In this document: in pieces, positions 27,308-35,849 of the stretch
Layout: each line of letters starts with the position of its first letter
How positions within the stretch are numbered: position 1 is the first letter of the stretch
NCBI GenBank assembly: GCA_040752275.1
Contig: JBFMFH010000109.1
Location: 35,345-99,344, forward strand
Direction of reading: 5' to 3'
Source: JBFMFH01 sp040752275
GTDB taxonomy: Bacteria > Acidobacteriota > Vicinamibacteria > Vicinamibacterales > JAKQTR01
Length of the DNA stretch: 64,000 bases
Position numbers and translations under genes: made by a program
The notes under the pieces: model-generated
The model's input: only the letters and a program-made list of their open reading frames with translations
Database searches by the model: none
What the model was told of the DNA's origin: nothing

Positions 27308-27847
27308 TTACGATCCGGTCGAGGCGGATCGTCGTCGAGCTCTCGGGTCCGTTCGTCGAAGAGAGTGTCGTGGGGGCACGGGTGGGGACTGGGAGGGTCG
27401 TCCGGGCTTCACACCGGCTCGCGGGCGCTTCCGCAAGAGCGCAACCTGCCGCCGGCGCAGGTCATCCAGCGTGGCGCCCTTCAGATGTCGTTCCGTCACC
27501 TCCTTAATCTGCCGCCAGACGTCTCGCGTGACGCACGTGGCCGTCCTGGCGCAACAGGAGTTGTCTTCGGTGCAGTGCACGACGTCCAGTGAGTCTTCGA
27601 GCGGGCTCAGGACGTCGTAGAGGGTGATCTGCGCCGGGTGTCGTGCGAGGGCGTACCCGCCCGTCTTGCCGCGCGTCGCGATGATGAGTCCGGCGCGCTT
27701 GAGGCTGCCGAGCAGCGCTTCAAGGTACTTGACGGAGAATCCCTGATCGCCGGCAATCTGCTGGGCCGCGACGGGCCCGGAGTCGTAACGCAGGGCCAGC
27801 ACCAGCATGGCGCGAAGCCCGTAACGACCGCGGGTCGAGATCGTCAT
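27308..27847 (-). CDS. Rrf2-family regulator with Fe-S-type cysteines
   Basis: 179 aa. N-terminal winged helix MTISTRGRYGLRAMLVLALRY ... IAGDQGFSVKYLEALLGSLKRAGLI ... RGKTGGYALAR, the Rrf2 signature. Cysteines in HCTEDNSCCARTATC (~92-106) match the C-x5-C-x(n)-C ligand region of IscR/NsrR-type members, so a [2Fe-2S] or [4Fe-4S] sensor is likely. The C-terminus is an unusual ~40-residue basic, Pro/Arg-rich tail. It heads the operon rrf2-cytb-hdrD-RR-HK; an imperfect inverted repeat overlaps its start codon, consistent with autoregulation. Confidence 0.9.
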   Translation of the reverse strand: MTISTRGRYGLRAMLVLALRYDSGPVAAQQIAGDQGFSVKYLEALLGSLKRAGLIIATRGKTGGYALARHPAQITLYDVLSPLEDSLDVVHCTEDNSCCARTATCVTRDVWRQIKEVTERHLKGATLDDLRRRQVALLRKRPRAGVKPGRPSQSPPVPPRHSLRRTDPRARRRSASTGS

Positions 27848-27868
27848 TCCTACTACTCCGATGGGAAT
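27846..27868 (-). promoter_or_regulatory. Candidate Rrf2 operator over the rrf2 start codon
   Basis: Inverted arms ATTCC and GGAAT, 23 bp end to end, in an AT-richer pocket that includes TACTACTCCGATGGGAATAATT. The spacing and TACT/GGAAT content recall binding sites of IscR/CymR-like Rrf2 proteins. The arms are short, so this is tentative. Confidence 0.35.
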
Positions 27869-27916
27869 AATTCATGACTTCCCCCGCGATGTCAATTTCT
27901 CGACTCCGTCGATAGT

Positions 27917-30178
27917 TTATGAGGACTTATCGCGCGTCCCCCGCAGGTAGGTTTCCCACCACCGGAGCTCGTTGATCATCCGGTGCACGGTGTTCCAGTG
28001 CCCGCCGATCCCGTGCGGCTGGCCGGCATACTGGATCATCTTCGCCGGAACCCCGCGGCGCTTCAGCGCGAAGTACATCTGCTCGCCCTCTTCGTACGGC
28101 ACGCGCTGATCAACCTCGCCGTGAACGAACAGCGTCGGCGTCCGCACGCGCCCGGCATGAGTGAGCGGCGACTGCGCGATCAGGCGCGCGCGCGCGGCCG
28201 GGTCCCAGGGCGTGCCGTAGAACTCCGTTTCCTTGGTCCGGTAGATGTCCGCCGTCCCGTAGTCGCTGATCCAGTTCGAGATGCCCGCGCCGCTCACGGC
28301 TGCCGCGAACCGATCGGGGTACTGCGTGATCAGCCAGTTGGTCATGAACCCGCCGTACGAGTGCCCCGTATGTCCGACCCTCCTGGGATCGACCGGGAAG
28401 TGTTTCAGGACGTAGTCCACCCCAGACACGACGTCCTGGCCATCCTTGTTCCCCCACTCGCCCCAGGTGGACCACTTGAACGCTTCTCCGTACCCGGTCG
28501 AACTGCGGAAGTTCGTATCGAACACGAAGTAGCCGTTCGCCGCGAAGTACTGCTTCTTGAAGTCGAAGCCGTAGCCGGTTGCGGCATGCGGCCCGCCGTG
28601 GCTGAACACGATCATGGGATACGGCCCCCGTGCGGGGTCGTATCCGTGGGGGAACATCAGCCACCCCTCGATCTCAGTTCCGTCGATGCTCGGCCACCGG
28701 AGGCGCCTCGCGCGTGAGAACTCGATCTGCCTCGCGATGGCCGAGTGGACGTCACTCAGCCGCCGCTCGTTCGTGCCGTCGATGTCGGCCACATACACCT
28801 CGGGCGGGACGTCGTGCAAGCCAACGGTGTAGACCATTCTGGTCATGGCCCTGTCGAAACCGACGCCGCTGAGACGACGAGCCCCCTTCGTCACCTGCTC
28901 GACACCCCCGGCCGGCACCCCGGCGCGGAACAGGTGACTCTCGCCGCCAATCGCGGCCGGGAAGTAGATGAATCGGCCGTCAGGCGACCATGTCGTGCGC
29001 CCGGGCTCGAGGTCCCAGGAGGCGGTCAGGTTGATGGGCGGCCCCCCGGCGACCGCCTGGACATACAGGTCGCTCGGGCCTCCGTGGTTCCGCTTCTCCT
29101 GGATGATGAGATCGGTGCCGGGATCGCGGACATACGAGAGGTACTTCCCGTCGGGCGAGAACGCGGCATCGCTATAGACGAAGCCGTCGTCGGTCAGCCT
29201 GGTCACGGTCCCGTCGAGGGCAACCGTCCAGAGGTCCGGACTCTCGTACTTCAGCTCGTCACGCCAGTCGGGATCGGCCAAGAAGGCGAGACGGCTGCTG
29301 TCCGGATGCCACGCCAGGCCGCCGGGCCGCACGTCGAGGTCGACGAGCACCGTGGCGTTTCCGCCCCCGGCTGGTTGAACCACCACCTGCTGGGCGGGAC
29401 GCGCGCGCAGGTTCGGCGCCGGAAACGGCTGAGCGTCCCGCTGGAAGTCCTTCCAGTCGAAGATCGCTCCCTTGAATCGCTCGTCGTGACGCCGCTCGAA
29501 GGGACTGGTCGCGGCCTCGTCGCGGGTAGCGACCGGCTTGTCCACCAGCCTGGCGACCCACCGCCCGTCCGGACTGCGCAGCCCCTCTGCCGAGGAGCCG
29601 CCGCCTCGACCGCGGCCGCTCCCGCTGCCGCCTCGCTGGGTGGACACGGCCAGCGGCGGCCGCGCGGGACTTGCCGGATCCACGACCCACCGGTCACTGC
29701 CGACGGAGTACTCGAGGCGGCTCTCGTCGGTCCACCTGGGACTGTCGACATCGCGGCCATAGTGCAGGAGGCGTTCAGGTCTGGACGAACCGTCGGCGGG
29801 CACCAGCCACGTGGCAGTCTGGGTGCCGTTGTTCTCCTCGACCCGGGTCGCGACCGTGAACGCCACCCACGTCGCATCGGGAGAGATGGACGGAATCCCG
29901 ACCGACTGGATCCGGTAGTAGTCCTCAATCGTCAGGGGGCGCCCCACCTGGGCGTCCGTGGCGCGGCCATCCACGGGGTACTCCGGGTGCTGCGACTGGG
30001 TCGCGTCGTAGAAGCCTCGGTTGCGGGCATCGACCACGGCGAAGCCCGGTGCACGCAGGTGCTCCTTGACGAACGCCGTTGAGACGACAATCGAGTCCCG
30101 CTGGGCCGAGACCGGCGAGCTGGCACCCGCCAGCACGAGCAGGGCGAGAGCGATCGAACGGACCGAACACCGGCGCAT
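27917..30178 (-). CDS. Secreted S9 prolyl-oligopeptidase-family peptidase with a rhodanese-like N-terminal stub
   Basis: 753 aa from ATG 30178 (GAGGTGACTCC upstream). Signal peptide to ~residue 26. Residues ~30-60 (IVVSTAFVKEHL...FAVVDARNRGFYD) look like the first third of a rhodanese domain. From ~80 (RPLTIEDYYRIQSVG) it is a standard S9 peptidase: a WD40-like beta-propeller, then an alpha/beta-hydrolase domain with GHSYGGFMT (Ser), HGEVDQRVP (Asp) and QPHGIGGH (His). The propeller contains a Gly/Ser/Arg-rich insertion near 175-190. It is expected to cleave oligopeptides in the periplasm. The rhodanese part lacks the region that would carry the catalytic Cys, so it cannot be an active sulfurtransferase. 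Confidence 0.88.
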   Translation of the reverse strand: MRRCSVRSIALALLVLAGASSPVSAQRDSIVVSTAFVKEHLRAPGFAVVDARNRGFYDATQSQHPEYPVDGRATDAQVGRPLTIEDYYRIQSVGIPSISPDATWVAFTVATRVEENNGTQTATWLVPADGSSRPERLLHYGRDVDSPRWTDESRLEYSVGSDRWVVDPASPARPPLAVSTQRGGSGSGRGRGGGSSAEGLRSPDGRWVARLVDKPVATRDEAATSPFERRHDERFKGAIFDWKDFQRDAQPFPAPNLRARPAQQVVVQPAGGGNATVLVDLDVRPGGLAWHPDSSRLAFLADPDWRDELKYESPDLWTVALDGTVTRLTDDGFVYSDAAFSPDGKYLSYVRDPGTDLIIQEKRNHGGPSDLYVQAVAGGPPINLTASWDLEPGRTTWSPDGRFIYFPAAIGGESHLFRAGVPAGGVEQVTKGARRLSGVGFDRAMTRMVYTVGLHDVPPEVYVADIDGTNERRLSDVHSAIARQIEFSRARRLRWPSIDGTEIEGWLMFPHGYDPARGPYPMIVFSHGGPHAATGYGFDFKKQYFAANGYFVFDTNFRSSTGYGEAFKWSTWGEWGNKDGQDVVSGVDYVLKHFPVDPRRVGHTGHSYGGFMTNWLITQYPDRFAAAVSGAGISNWISDYGTADIYRTKETEFYGTPWDPAARARLIAQSPLTHAGRVRTPTLFVHGEVDQRVPYEEGEQMYFALKRRGVPAKMIQYAGQPHGIGGHWNTVHRMINELRWWETYLRGTRDKSS

Positions 30179-30247
30179 GGAGTCACCTCGTCTGATGCTG
30201 GCGCCAAGCATACCGCCCGGCGCTCACGTGAGTTGACCGGACCTGGG

Positions 30248-31675
30248 CTACTGGTATCCCAGCGCCACGGCGACGGCGAGCAGCACGAGCGCTGTCGGCA
30301 CGTACACGAACACGGCGAACACCGCCGCCGCCCTGATGTACCTGAAGAAGCTCACGCCGGCCATCGCGCAGATCGTAAAGGCGATGCCGTCCCACGGCAT
30401 CCAGAAGTTGAAGGCCCCGCTCGCCAACTGGAAGGCCAGCACGACCACCTGCTTGGGGAAGTGCAGGACATCGGCCAGCGGCGCGAGGATCGGCATGACC
30501 GTCGCAGCCGTCCCCGACGCGCTGCCGAGCAGCGCCGCCATGAGGGCGCTCGTCCCGAACATCACGTACGCAATGACGAACTGGGGCACGTCGGTCAGGT
30601 ACCCGGAGAAGAACTGCAGGATCGTGTCGAGGATGCGGGCGTCATGGAGGATGAAATAGAGGATCTGGGCGGCGCTCATCATGATCACCGCGATGATCAC
30701 GCTGCGCATGCCCTCGATGTTCTTCTCGATCATCTCGGTGACCCGCAGGCCGCCGGCCACCGGCACGACGATTCCCACCCAGAAGTAGAAGGCGCCGATC
30801 TCCGTGAAGCCCCAGTTGTGGCGCAGCAAACCGAGCATCAGCGTCACGAAGGAGGCCAGCAGAAGCAGCAGCGCGAAAATTCTGCGACGCGTCAGCGGCG
30901 CGGCGGCCGACGTCTCGGGCGATGCGCGGAACCGGACGCGGTTCGCGACGTCTTCTGCCGCAGAGAGGGACAAGCCGGGATCACGGCGGATGCGAGAAGC
31001 GTAGCGCATCACGACGGCGCTCGTGATGACCATGAACACGAGGAAGCAGACGACGCGAAAGCCGGTACCGGAGTAGAGCGGCACGCTGGCCAGGGCCTGT
31101 CCGATCGCAACGGTGTAGGGGTTGGTGATGCCGCAGGCGAACCCGACCGCAATGCTCCAGTACATCACGAACACCGCCGACATGGCGTCGAACCCCATGG
31201 TCAGCATCAAGGGCGTAATGACCAGGATGAATGGAATGGCTTCCTCGTACATCCCGAAGGTCGCTCCACAGGTGCCGAGCGCGAAGGCGATGATCGGGAT
31301 GAAGGCGATGCCGAAGCGTCCTGTCCGGCGCACCAGGGCGTGAATGCCCGCATCGATCGCGCCGGTGGCAATCACAGCCGTCATGGCGCCGGCCGACAGC
31401 ATGATGACGAAGGACCGGTCGGCGCCCTCGAGCGCGCCGCGCATGAAGACGGTCCACAGTTCCCGGAATCCCTGCGGAACCGACGGCACGGCGTGGAACG
31501 ACCCGGGCACGACAATCGACCTGGCATGACCCATGATGTCGAGCGTCCGGCGGTCGAACGCCCCGCCGGGAATCACAAAGGTCAGGAGCGAAGCCAGGAC
31601 GCACAGGAAGAACACGATCACCAGCGGGCTGATGTTCCCCATGGCGGCGACGACACGTTCGCGGACGGTGGGCAT
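30248..31675 (-). CDS. YfcC-family carrier (C4-dicarboxylate/amino-acid type)
   Basis: 475 aa integral membrane protein with 11-13 hydrophobic segments. The N-terminal PLVIVFFLCVLASLLTFVIPGGAFDR and the FALGTCGATFGMYEEAIPFILVITPLML segment match the YfcC/DcuC-like family. The sequence ends with a PTALVLLAVAVALGYQ helix. Members are predicted to move dicarboxylates or basic amino acids and peptides such as arginine/ornithine; the substrate is unproven. It is the last gene of the run aldehyde dehydrogenase - CoA-transferase A/B - AstE-like hydrolase - carrier, 71 bp after the hydrolase, so it may import the compound degraded by that operon. Confidence 0.82.
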   Translation of the reverse strand: MPTVRERVVAAMGNISPLVIVFFLCVLASLLTFVIPGGAFDRRTLDIMGHARSIVVPGSFHAVPSVPQGFRELWTVFMRGALEGADRSFVIMLSAGAMTAVIATGAIDAGIHALVRRTGRFGIAFIPIIAFALGTCGATFGMYEEAIPFILVITPLMLTMGFDAMSAVFVMYWSIAVGFACGITNPYTVAIGQALASVPLYSGTGFRVVCFLVFMVITSAVVMRYASRIRRDPGLSLSAAEDVANRVRFRASPETSAAAPLTRRRIFALLLLLASFVTLMLGLLRHNWGFTEIGAFYFWVGIVVPVAGGLRVTEMIEKNIEGMRSVIIAVIMMSAAQILYFILHDARILDTILQFFSGYLTDVPQFVIAYVMFGTSALMAALLGSASGTAATVMPILAPLADVLHFPKQVVVLAFQLASGAFNFWMPWDGIAFTICAMAGVSFFRYIRAAAVFAVFVYVPTALVLLAVAVALGYQ

Positions 31676-31746
31676 GGGCAGTCCTCGTTGTGCGCGACGT
31701 CAGGCCGTCGGACACCGCTGTCCGAACGCCCGGGTCATCACCTCCG

Positions 31747-32619
31747 TCAGGAGGCTCCGCCCGCGGGCGAGTCGAGCCCGAAGAACGCGTCCAGAACCTC
31801 GACGTACACGTCGACGCGGGTCGCCAGCGCCGGGGCGTCCGGCGCGCTCAACAGGTTCTCGACGGTCAGGACGGGACTGCACGCGAGGTTCCGGGCCAGC
31901 AACTCGTCGATCGACCCGTCGGCGCTGTCGAGAACGATGCCCTCTTCGAGGCGCTCGCCGAACCTGGTCACGCCCTGGCGCACCAGGGGCAGGCGCGAGC
32001 GCTCGAGACACCGGAGCACGCGGTGGGTCACGGGGTGGTCGCGTGCTCCCCGGCCGGTCACGTAGAGGTAGGATCCCGAGCCGTCGAACTGGTAGTCCGG
32101 CGCCTCGTACACCGGGTCCTCGTGCAGGTCCAGCACGGCCCCTCCCCGGCAGGCCTGCAGGACGCGCATCACGAAACCGGTGATGGCCGCCGCCTCGAGG
32201 CACGCGGCGGCCGTGCTCCGTCCCAGCACATGATCGCTGTCGGTCACGCTCCGACCGGACGGTCCGTAGCGCGTGTGGTGGAGGTACCCCCAGGGATTCA
32301 GCAAAGGCATGACCAGCAGGCCTCGTGACGAGCCGAGCTCGACCAGGCGCGGAGCGTAGCGCGCGAGCGCCAGGACGCCTGCCGGCTCCCGGCCATGGAT
32401 ACCGGCGATGAGGATGGCCTCCGGATCCCCACCTGTCGCGTAGGCCTGGATCGGAAGCCGGCCGCCCGAAGGCGCGCACTGGCTGGCGATCTCCGTGACA
32501 CGCCATCCCGCCTGGCGCAAGCCGTCGAACGCGGAAAGGACCTCGGCCACCGATGGACGGGCGTCGCCTGCCGGAGGCGACAAGACGCACTCGGCCGCGA
32601 GTCCGGGTTCCGGGCGCAT
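31747..32619 (-). CDS. AstE/M14-like zinc deacylase or carboxypeptidase
   Basis: 290 aa. GIHGREPAGVLAL (~72-84) supplies the HxxE zinc motif; LLVMPLLNPWGY and LDLHEDP (His) continue the succinylglutamate desuccinylase/aspartoacylase or peptidase M14 pattern. No signal peptide. Such enzymes remove an N-acyl group from an amino acid or a C-terminal residue from a peptide. It sits one base after the CoA-transferase beta stop. If the operon degrades an N-acylated or peptidyl amino acid, this would be the releasing step (inference). Confidence 0.75.
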   Translation of the reverse strand: MRPEPGLAAECVLSPPAGDARPSVAEVLSAFDGLRQAGWRVTEIASQCAPSGGRLPIQAYATGGDPEAILIAGIHGREPAGVLALARYAPRLVELGSSRGLLVMPLLNPWGYLHHTRYGPSGRSVTDSDHVLGRSTAAACLEAAAITGFVMRVLQACRGGAVLDLHEDPVYEAPDYQFDGSGSYLYVTGRGARDHPVTHRVLRCLERSRLPLVRQGVTRFGERLEEGIVLDSADGSIDELLARNLACSPVLTVENLLSAPDAPALATRVDVYVEVLDAFFGLDSPAGGAS

Positions 32620-32620
32620 C

Positions 32621-33409
32621 TCAGTAGGGCACGTGAACCGGACGGCCGTGGGCGGCCGCGGTGCGCGCGTGCAGGTCGCGCAGAGTGTGGAGTTCCTGGT
32701 CGCTCGGAGGCGGGATCGCGTCCACGGTTGCGGCCACGCGCAAGGGCCAGCCCGTCGCCCTGACAGCCTCGTCTGCGGAGACCCCCTGATAGAGCGCCAC
32801 CACTTCCAGTTCCTCGGTCGCGGGATTCGGCCGCAGGAGGCCGAGGTCGGTTACGACGACCTGCGGCCCCTCGCCCTTCGCGCTCGACCTCGCGCGCAAG
32901 CCGCCGCCGGCCAGGAACCCGGCGCTCGTGCAGAAATCCAGTTGCGGCACAAAGGCGCGAGGGGTCTGCTTCATGACGATGAATGTCTGCCTGGCGTGGG
33001 CCGCGATCTCGGGCGCCCCGCCGGACCCGGGCAGGCGCGTTCGCGGGCGCGCGTAGTCGCCGATGACGGTCGAGTTCAGGTTGCCGAAGCGGTCGATCTG
33101 GGCTGCGCCAAGAAACCCCACGTCGATGCGTCCGCCCTGCAGCCAGTATGCAAACACCTCAGGGATGGAGACGACGGCCGTAGCCGTGTCGGCCAGTTCC
33201 CCGTCTCCAATCGACAAGGGCAGCACCTCCGGCCGCGTGCCGACGGTCCCGGACTCGTAGATCAGCACGATTCGGGGCGCATGGAGCAGCCGGGCGAGGT
33301 TTGCTGCGGCCGACGGCAGGCCGATCCCCACGAAGCAGACGCAGCGGTCCCACAGCAAGCGGGCTGCGGCCACCGTCATCATCTCGTCCGGGGTCCACGG
33401 CGTGTTCAC
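32621..33409 (-). CDS. CoA-transferase beta subunit (glutaconate CoA-transferase/IpdB type)
   Basis: 262 aa from GTG 33407-33409, which overlaps the alpha-subunit stop (GTGA). IYESGTVGTRPEVLPLSIGDGEL carries the active-site Glu of family I CoA-transferases (YESG near residue 53). GFLGAAQIDRFGNLNSTVIG is the conserved central motif and LPGSGGAPEIA the glycine loop. It forms a heterotetramer with the alpha chain and transfers CoA from acetyl-CoA to a carboxylic acid. Substrate not determined; GctB, IpdB and CatJ-like proteins share these motifs. Confidence 0.87.
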   Translation of the reverse strand: MNTPWTPDEMMTVAAARLLWDRCVCFVGIGLPSAAANLARLLHAPRIVLIYESGTVGTRPEVLPLSIGDGELADTATAVVSIPEVFAYWLQGGRIDVGFLGAAQIDRFGNLNSTVIGDYARPRTRLPGSGGAPEIAAHARQTFIVMKQTPRAFVPQLDFCTSAGFLAGGGLRARSSAKGEGPQVVVTDLGLLRPNPATEELEVVALYQGVSADEAVRATGWPLRVAATVDAIPPPSDQELHTLRDLHARTAAAHGRPVHVPY

Positions 33410-34278
33410 GCGCTCACCCCCGAGGCGTCCCGTGTCGAGATCACGCCGACGCTCCGCAAGAAGGCGGCGTGATCCGGCGTGCCGAGGACGTGTGCCTTCA
33501 TCCATCGCCCGAACGGCTCACGCTCGCGCGAGACGTCATCCCAGACGAGGTAGAAGGCGTTATCTCGGGCGTAGTACCCCTGGGCGTACGACGGATAGGC
33601 ACCTCCGGGCACGCAGGCGATGGCGGAGATCAGCCAACCGGGCAGCACGACCGCGTTCAGCGGGGCATCGAGACGACCGACGACTTCCTCCACCGTGACG
33701 ATGAGCGCCCGCGCGGCCATGGCCGCTTCCTTCTGAACACCGGCGATGCCGCGAAGGAGCACGTTGCCGGCGCCATCGGCCTGTTGGGCATGGATGATAG
33801 TGACGTCGGGCCGCAGGGCCGGTACCGTCGCGAGCGACTCGCCTGTGTACGGACAGGTCACGGCCTTCACCTGAGGATTGACACGCCCGAGGTCGGTGTC
33901 GATGTATCCGCGGAGCAGTCCGAACGGAAGACCGGACGCCCCCGCCACATACGCGGCCGCCATGCCGGCATGCGAGTGTTCCACGATCTCGAGGGGACGC
34001 GGCCACCCTCGCTCCACGGCATCGCGCAAGCGGTGGAGCGAACCCACGCCGGGGTTGCCGCCCCACGAAAAGGTCAGGGCCCGCGCGCATCCGGCGCCGA
34101 TCATCTGGTCGTAGATGAGGTCCGGGGTCATGCGGACAAGGTGGAGATCCGTGCGGCCCTGGCGGATGATCTCATGGGCCGCCGCAAACGGAATGAGGTG
34201 CGTGAACCCCTCCATCGCGATGGTCTGGCCGTCCCTGACGAAGGTCGCGACGGCATCCGCCAGCGTCATCAGCGCCAT
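33406..34278 (-). CDS. CoA-transferase alpha subunit (glutaconate CoA-transferase type)
   Basis: 290 aa from ATG 34276-34278 with GGTGGAGTAGCC upstream; that ribosome binding site overlaps the stop region of the aldehyde dehydrogenase, a sign of coupling. TLADAVATFVRDGQTIAMEGFTHLIPFAAAHEI is the N-terminal CoA-transferase motif, HAQQADGAGNVLLRGI is a conserved alpha-subunit segment, and the remainder follows GctA/IpdA. With the beta subunit it activates an acid, presumably the product of the upstream aldehyde dehydrogenase. Confidence 0.87.
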   Translation of the reverse strand: MALMTLADAVATFVRDGQTIAMEGFTHLIPFAAAHEIIRQGRTDLHLVRMTPDLIYDQMIGAGCARALTFSWGGNPGVGSLHRLRDAVERGWPRPLEIVEHSHAGMAAAYVAGASGLPFGLLRGYIDTDLGRVNPQVKAVTCPYTGESLATVPALRPDVTIIHAQQADGAGNVLLRGIAGVQKEAAMAARALIVTVEEVVGRLDAPLNAVVLPGWLISAIACVPGGAYPSYAQGYYARDNAFYLVWDDVSREREPFGRWMKAHVLGTPDHAAFLRSVGVISTRDASGVSA

Positions 34279-34280
34279 GG

Positions 34281-35849
34281 CTACTCCACCCAGGTCTGCG
34301 ACTGTTCGCGCATGTACTGCGGCAGGTAGTAGAACGAGCCGATGGCCTTCCCCGTCGACCCGGACCCTTTCCAGCCGCCGAACGCCTGGTAGCCCGGCCA
34401 CGCACCGGTCGTGGCACCCTGGGGGCGGTTCACGTAGGTCACGCCCGCTTCGATGCGATCGAGGAACGTGCGCACCTCTTCCGCGCTGCCGTAGCATCCG
34501 GCGGTGAGCCCGAGGCCCGCCGCATTGGCCAGGCGCAGGCCCTCATCGAGATCCGCAACGCGACAGACCATGAGGATCGGCAGGAACATCTCCTCCTGAT
34601 ACAAGGGATGGCCGGCCGGGGCCTCGGCCAGCGTCGGCGCCACGAAATGCCCGTGCCCGAGGTCGCCGCCGGTCAGGCGAGTACCACCGGTCAGGATGCG
34701 TCCGCCACCCACCCTCAGCCTCGCGGAGCAGCGCTCGAAGTCGCCAGCCGCCCGCGCGGTGATCACGGGTCCCATATGGATCTCGCGGCGAGTTGGATCG
34801 CCAACGGTCACGGCCTGCACGGCCTCGACGAGGCGACCGAGGAGTTCGTCGGCCACGGCGTCCTCGACGTAGACGCGGGACAACGCCGAGCACTTCTGGC
34901 CGCTCAACCCGTAGGCCGATCGCACGATCCCCGTCACGGCCCGTTCGAGGTCCCCCCTGGCGGTGACGATGCAGGGGTTCTTGCCGCCCATTTCCGCGAG
35001 ACAGGGTCGCGGCCAGCGGCCCGAGGCGAACGCCCGCAGGATGCCCATCCCGACATCGAAGGAGCCCGTGAAGGTGACACCCGCGAGTGCGGGATGACGA
35101 ATGAGCGCGTCGCCGACGGTGGAGCCGCTGCCGGTGAGGTAGTTGAAGACCCCCGCGGGAATGCCGGCGTCCCCGATGCAGTCGGCCAACAGCCGGCCGG
35201 CCCAGGGTGTGTCGGACGATCCCTTCAGGACGACCGTGTTGCCCGTAACGAGCGCCGCGGCAGTGGGTCCCCCGGCCAGCGCGAGCGGAAAATTGAAGGG
35301 TGCGATGACGCCCCAGACGCCGTACGGCTTCAGGACGCTGCGGTTGTGCGAGACCCAGCCCTCGAGCGGGTCGTCCGGCATGGCGCGCTCGTAGCCCGCG
35401 TTGCGTTCGAACTCGGCCGCGTAGCCCCAGAAGAAATCCGCCGTCTCCTGAGCCTCTCCCAGCGACTCCATGCGGTTCTTGCCGACTTCGAGGGCCAGCG
35501 CCGCGGCAATCGTGTAGACGCGATCCTCCAGCAATTCGGCCACTCGGCGGACCAGGGCCAGACGCTCGGCCATCGGAACACGGCGCCACGATTCGAACGC
35601 CCGCGCGGCCGCTCGGACGGCCCGGTCGACATCGGCGACGTCGCCGGTTGTGAACGTCCCCAGATGCAGGCGCTCATCGATGGGGCTGCGCGTGACCGTC
35701 GTGCGGGCGCCCAGCGCCTCTTGCCCGTCGATGTGCATCGCGTGGGTCGCGCCAAGCTCATGTCGTACGCGGCCGAGCGCCGCCTCGAAGCGCGCGTGCA
35801 GCTCCTCGGGCGGGTTGAACATCGTCGAATAGGTCAGCTTGAACGCCAC
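34281..35849 (-). CDS. 1-pyrroline-5-carboxylate (glutamate semialdehyde) dehydrogenase-like enzyme
   Basis: 522 aa aldehyde dehydrogenase. NAD-binding APFNFPLAL and GSGSTVG, catalytic Glu in EMGGKNP and nucleophile Cys in GLSGQKCSALSR are all present. The C-terminal FGGWKGSGSTGKAIGSFYYLPQYMREQS resembles the PruA/RocA subgroup that oxidises glutamate-5-semialdehyde in proline/arginine breakdown. That substrate is likely but not certain, because a CoA-transferase rather than a glutamate pathway follows. ATG at 35847-35849 lies inside the end of a truncated transglutaminase frame. Confidence 0.85.
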   Translation of the reverse strand: MAFKLTYSTMFNPPEELHARFEAALGRVRHELGATHAMHIDGQEALGARTTVTRSPIDERLHLGTFTTGDVADVDRAVRAAARAFESWRRVPMAERLALVRRVAELLEDRVYTIAAALALEVGKNRMESLGEAQETADFFWGYAAEFERNAGYERAMPDDPLEGWVSHNRSVLKPYGVWGVIAPFNFPLALAGGPTAAALVTGNTVVLKGSSDTPWAGRLLADCIGDAGIPAGVFNYLTGSGSTVGDALIRHPALAGVTFTGSFDVGMGILRAFASGRWPRPCLAEMGGKNPCIVTARGDLERAVTGIVRSAYGLSGQKCSALSRVYVEDAVADELLGRLVEAVQAVTVGDPTRREIHMGPVITARAAGDFERCSARLRVGGGRILTGGTRLTGGDLGHGHFVAPTLAEAPAGHPLYQEEMFLPILMVCRVADLDEGLRLANAAGLGLTAGCYGSAEEVRTFLDRIEAGVTYVNRPQGATTGAWPGYQAFGGWKGSGSTGKAIGSFYYLPQYMREQSQTWVE

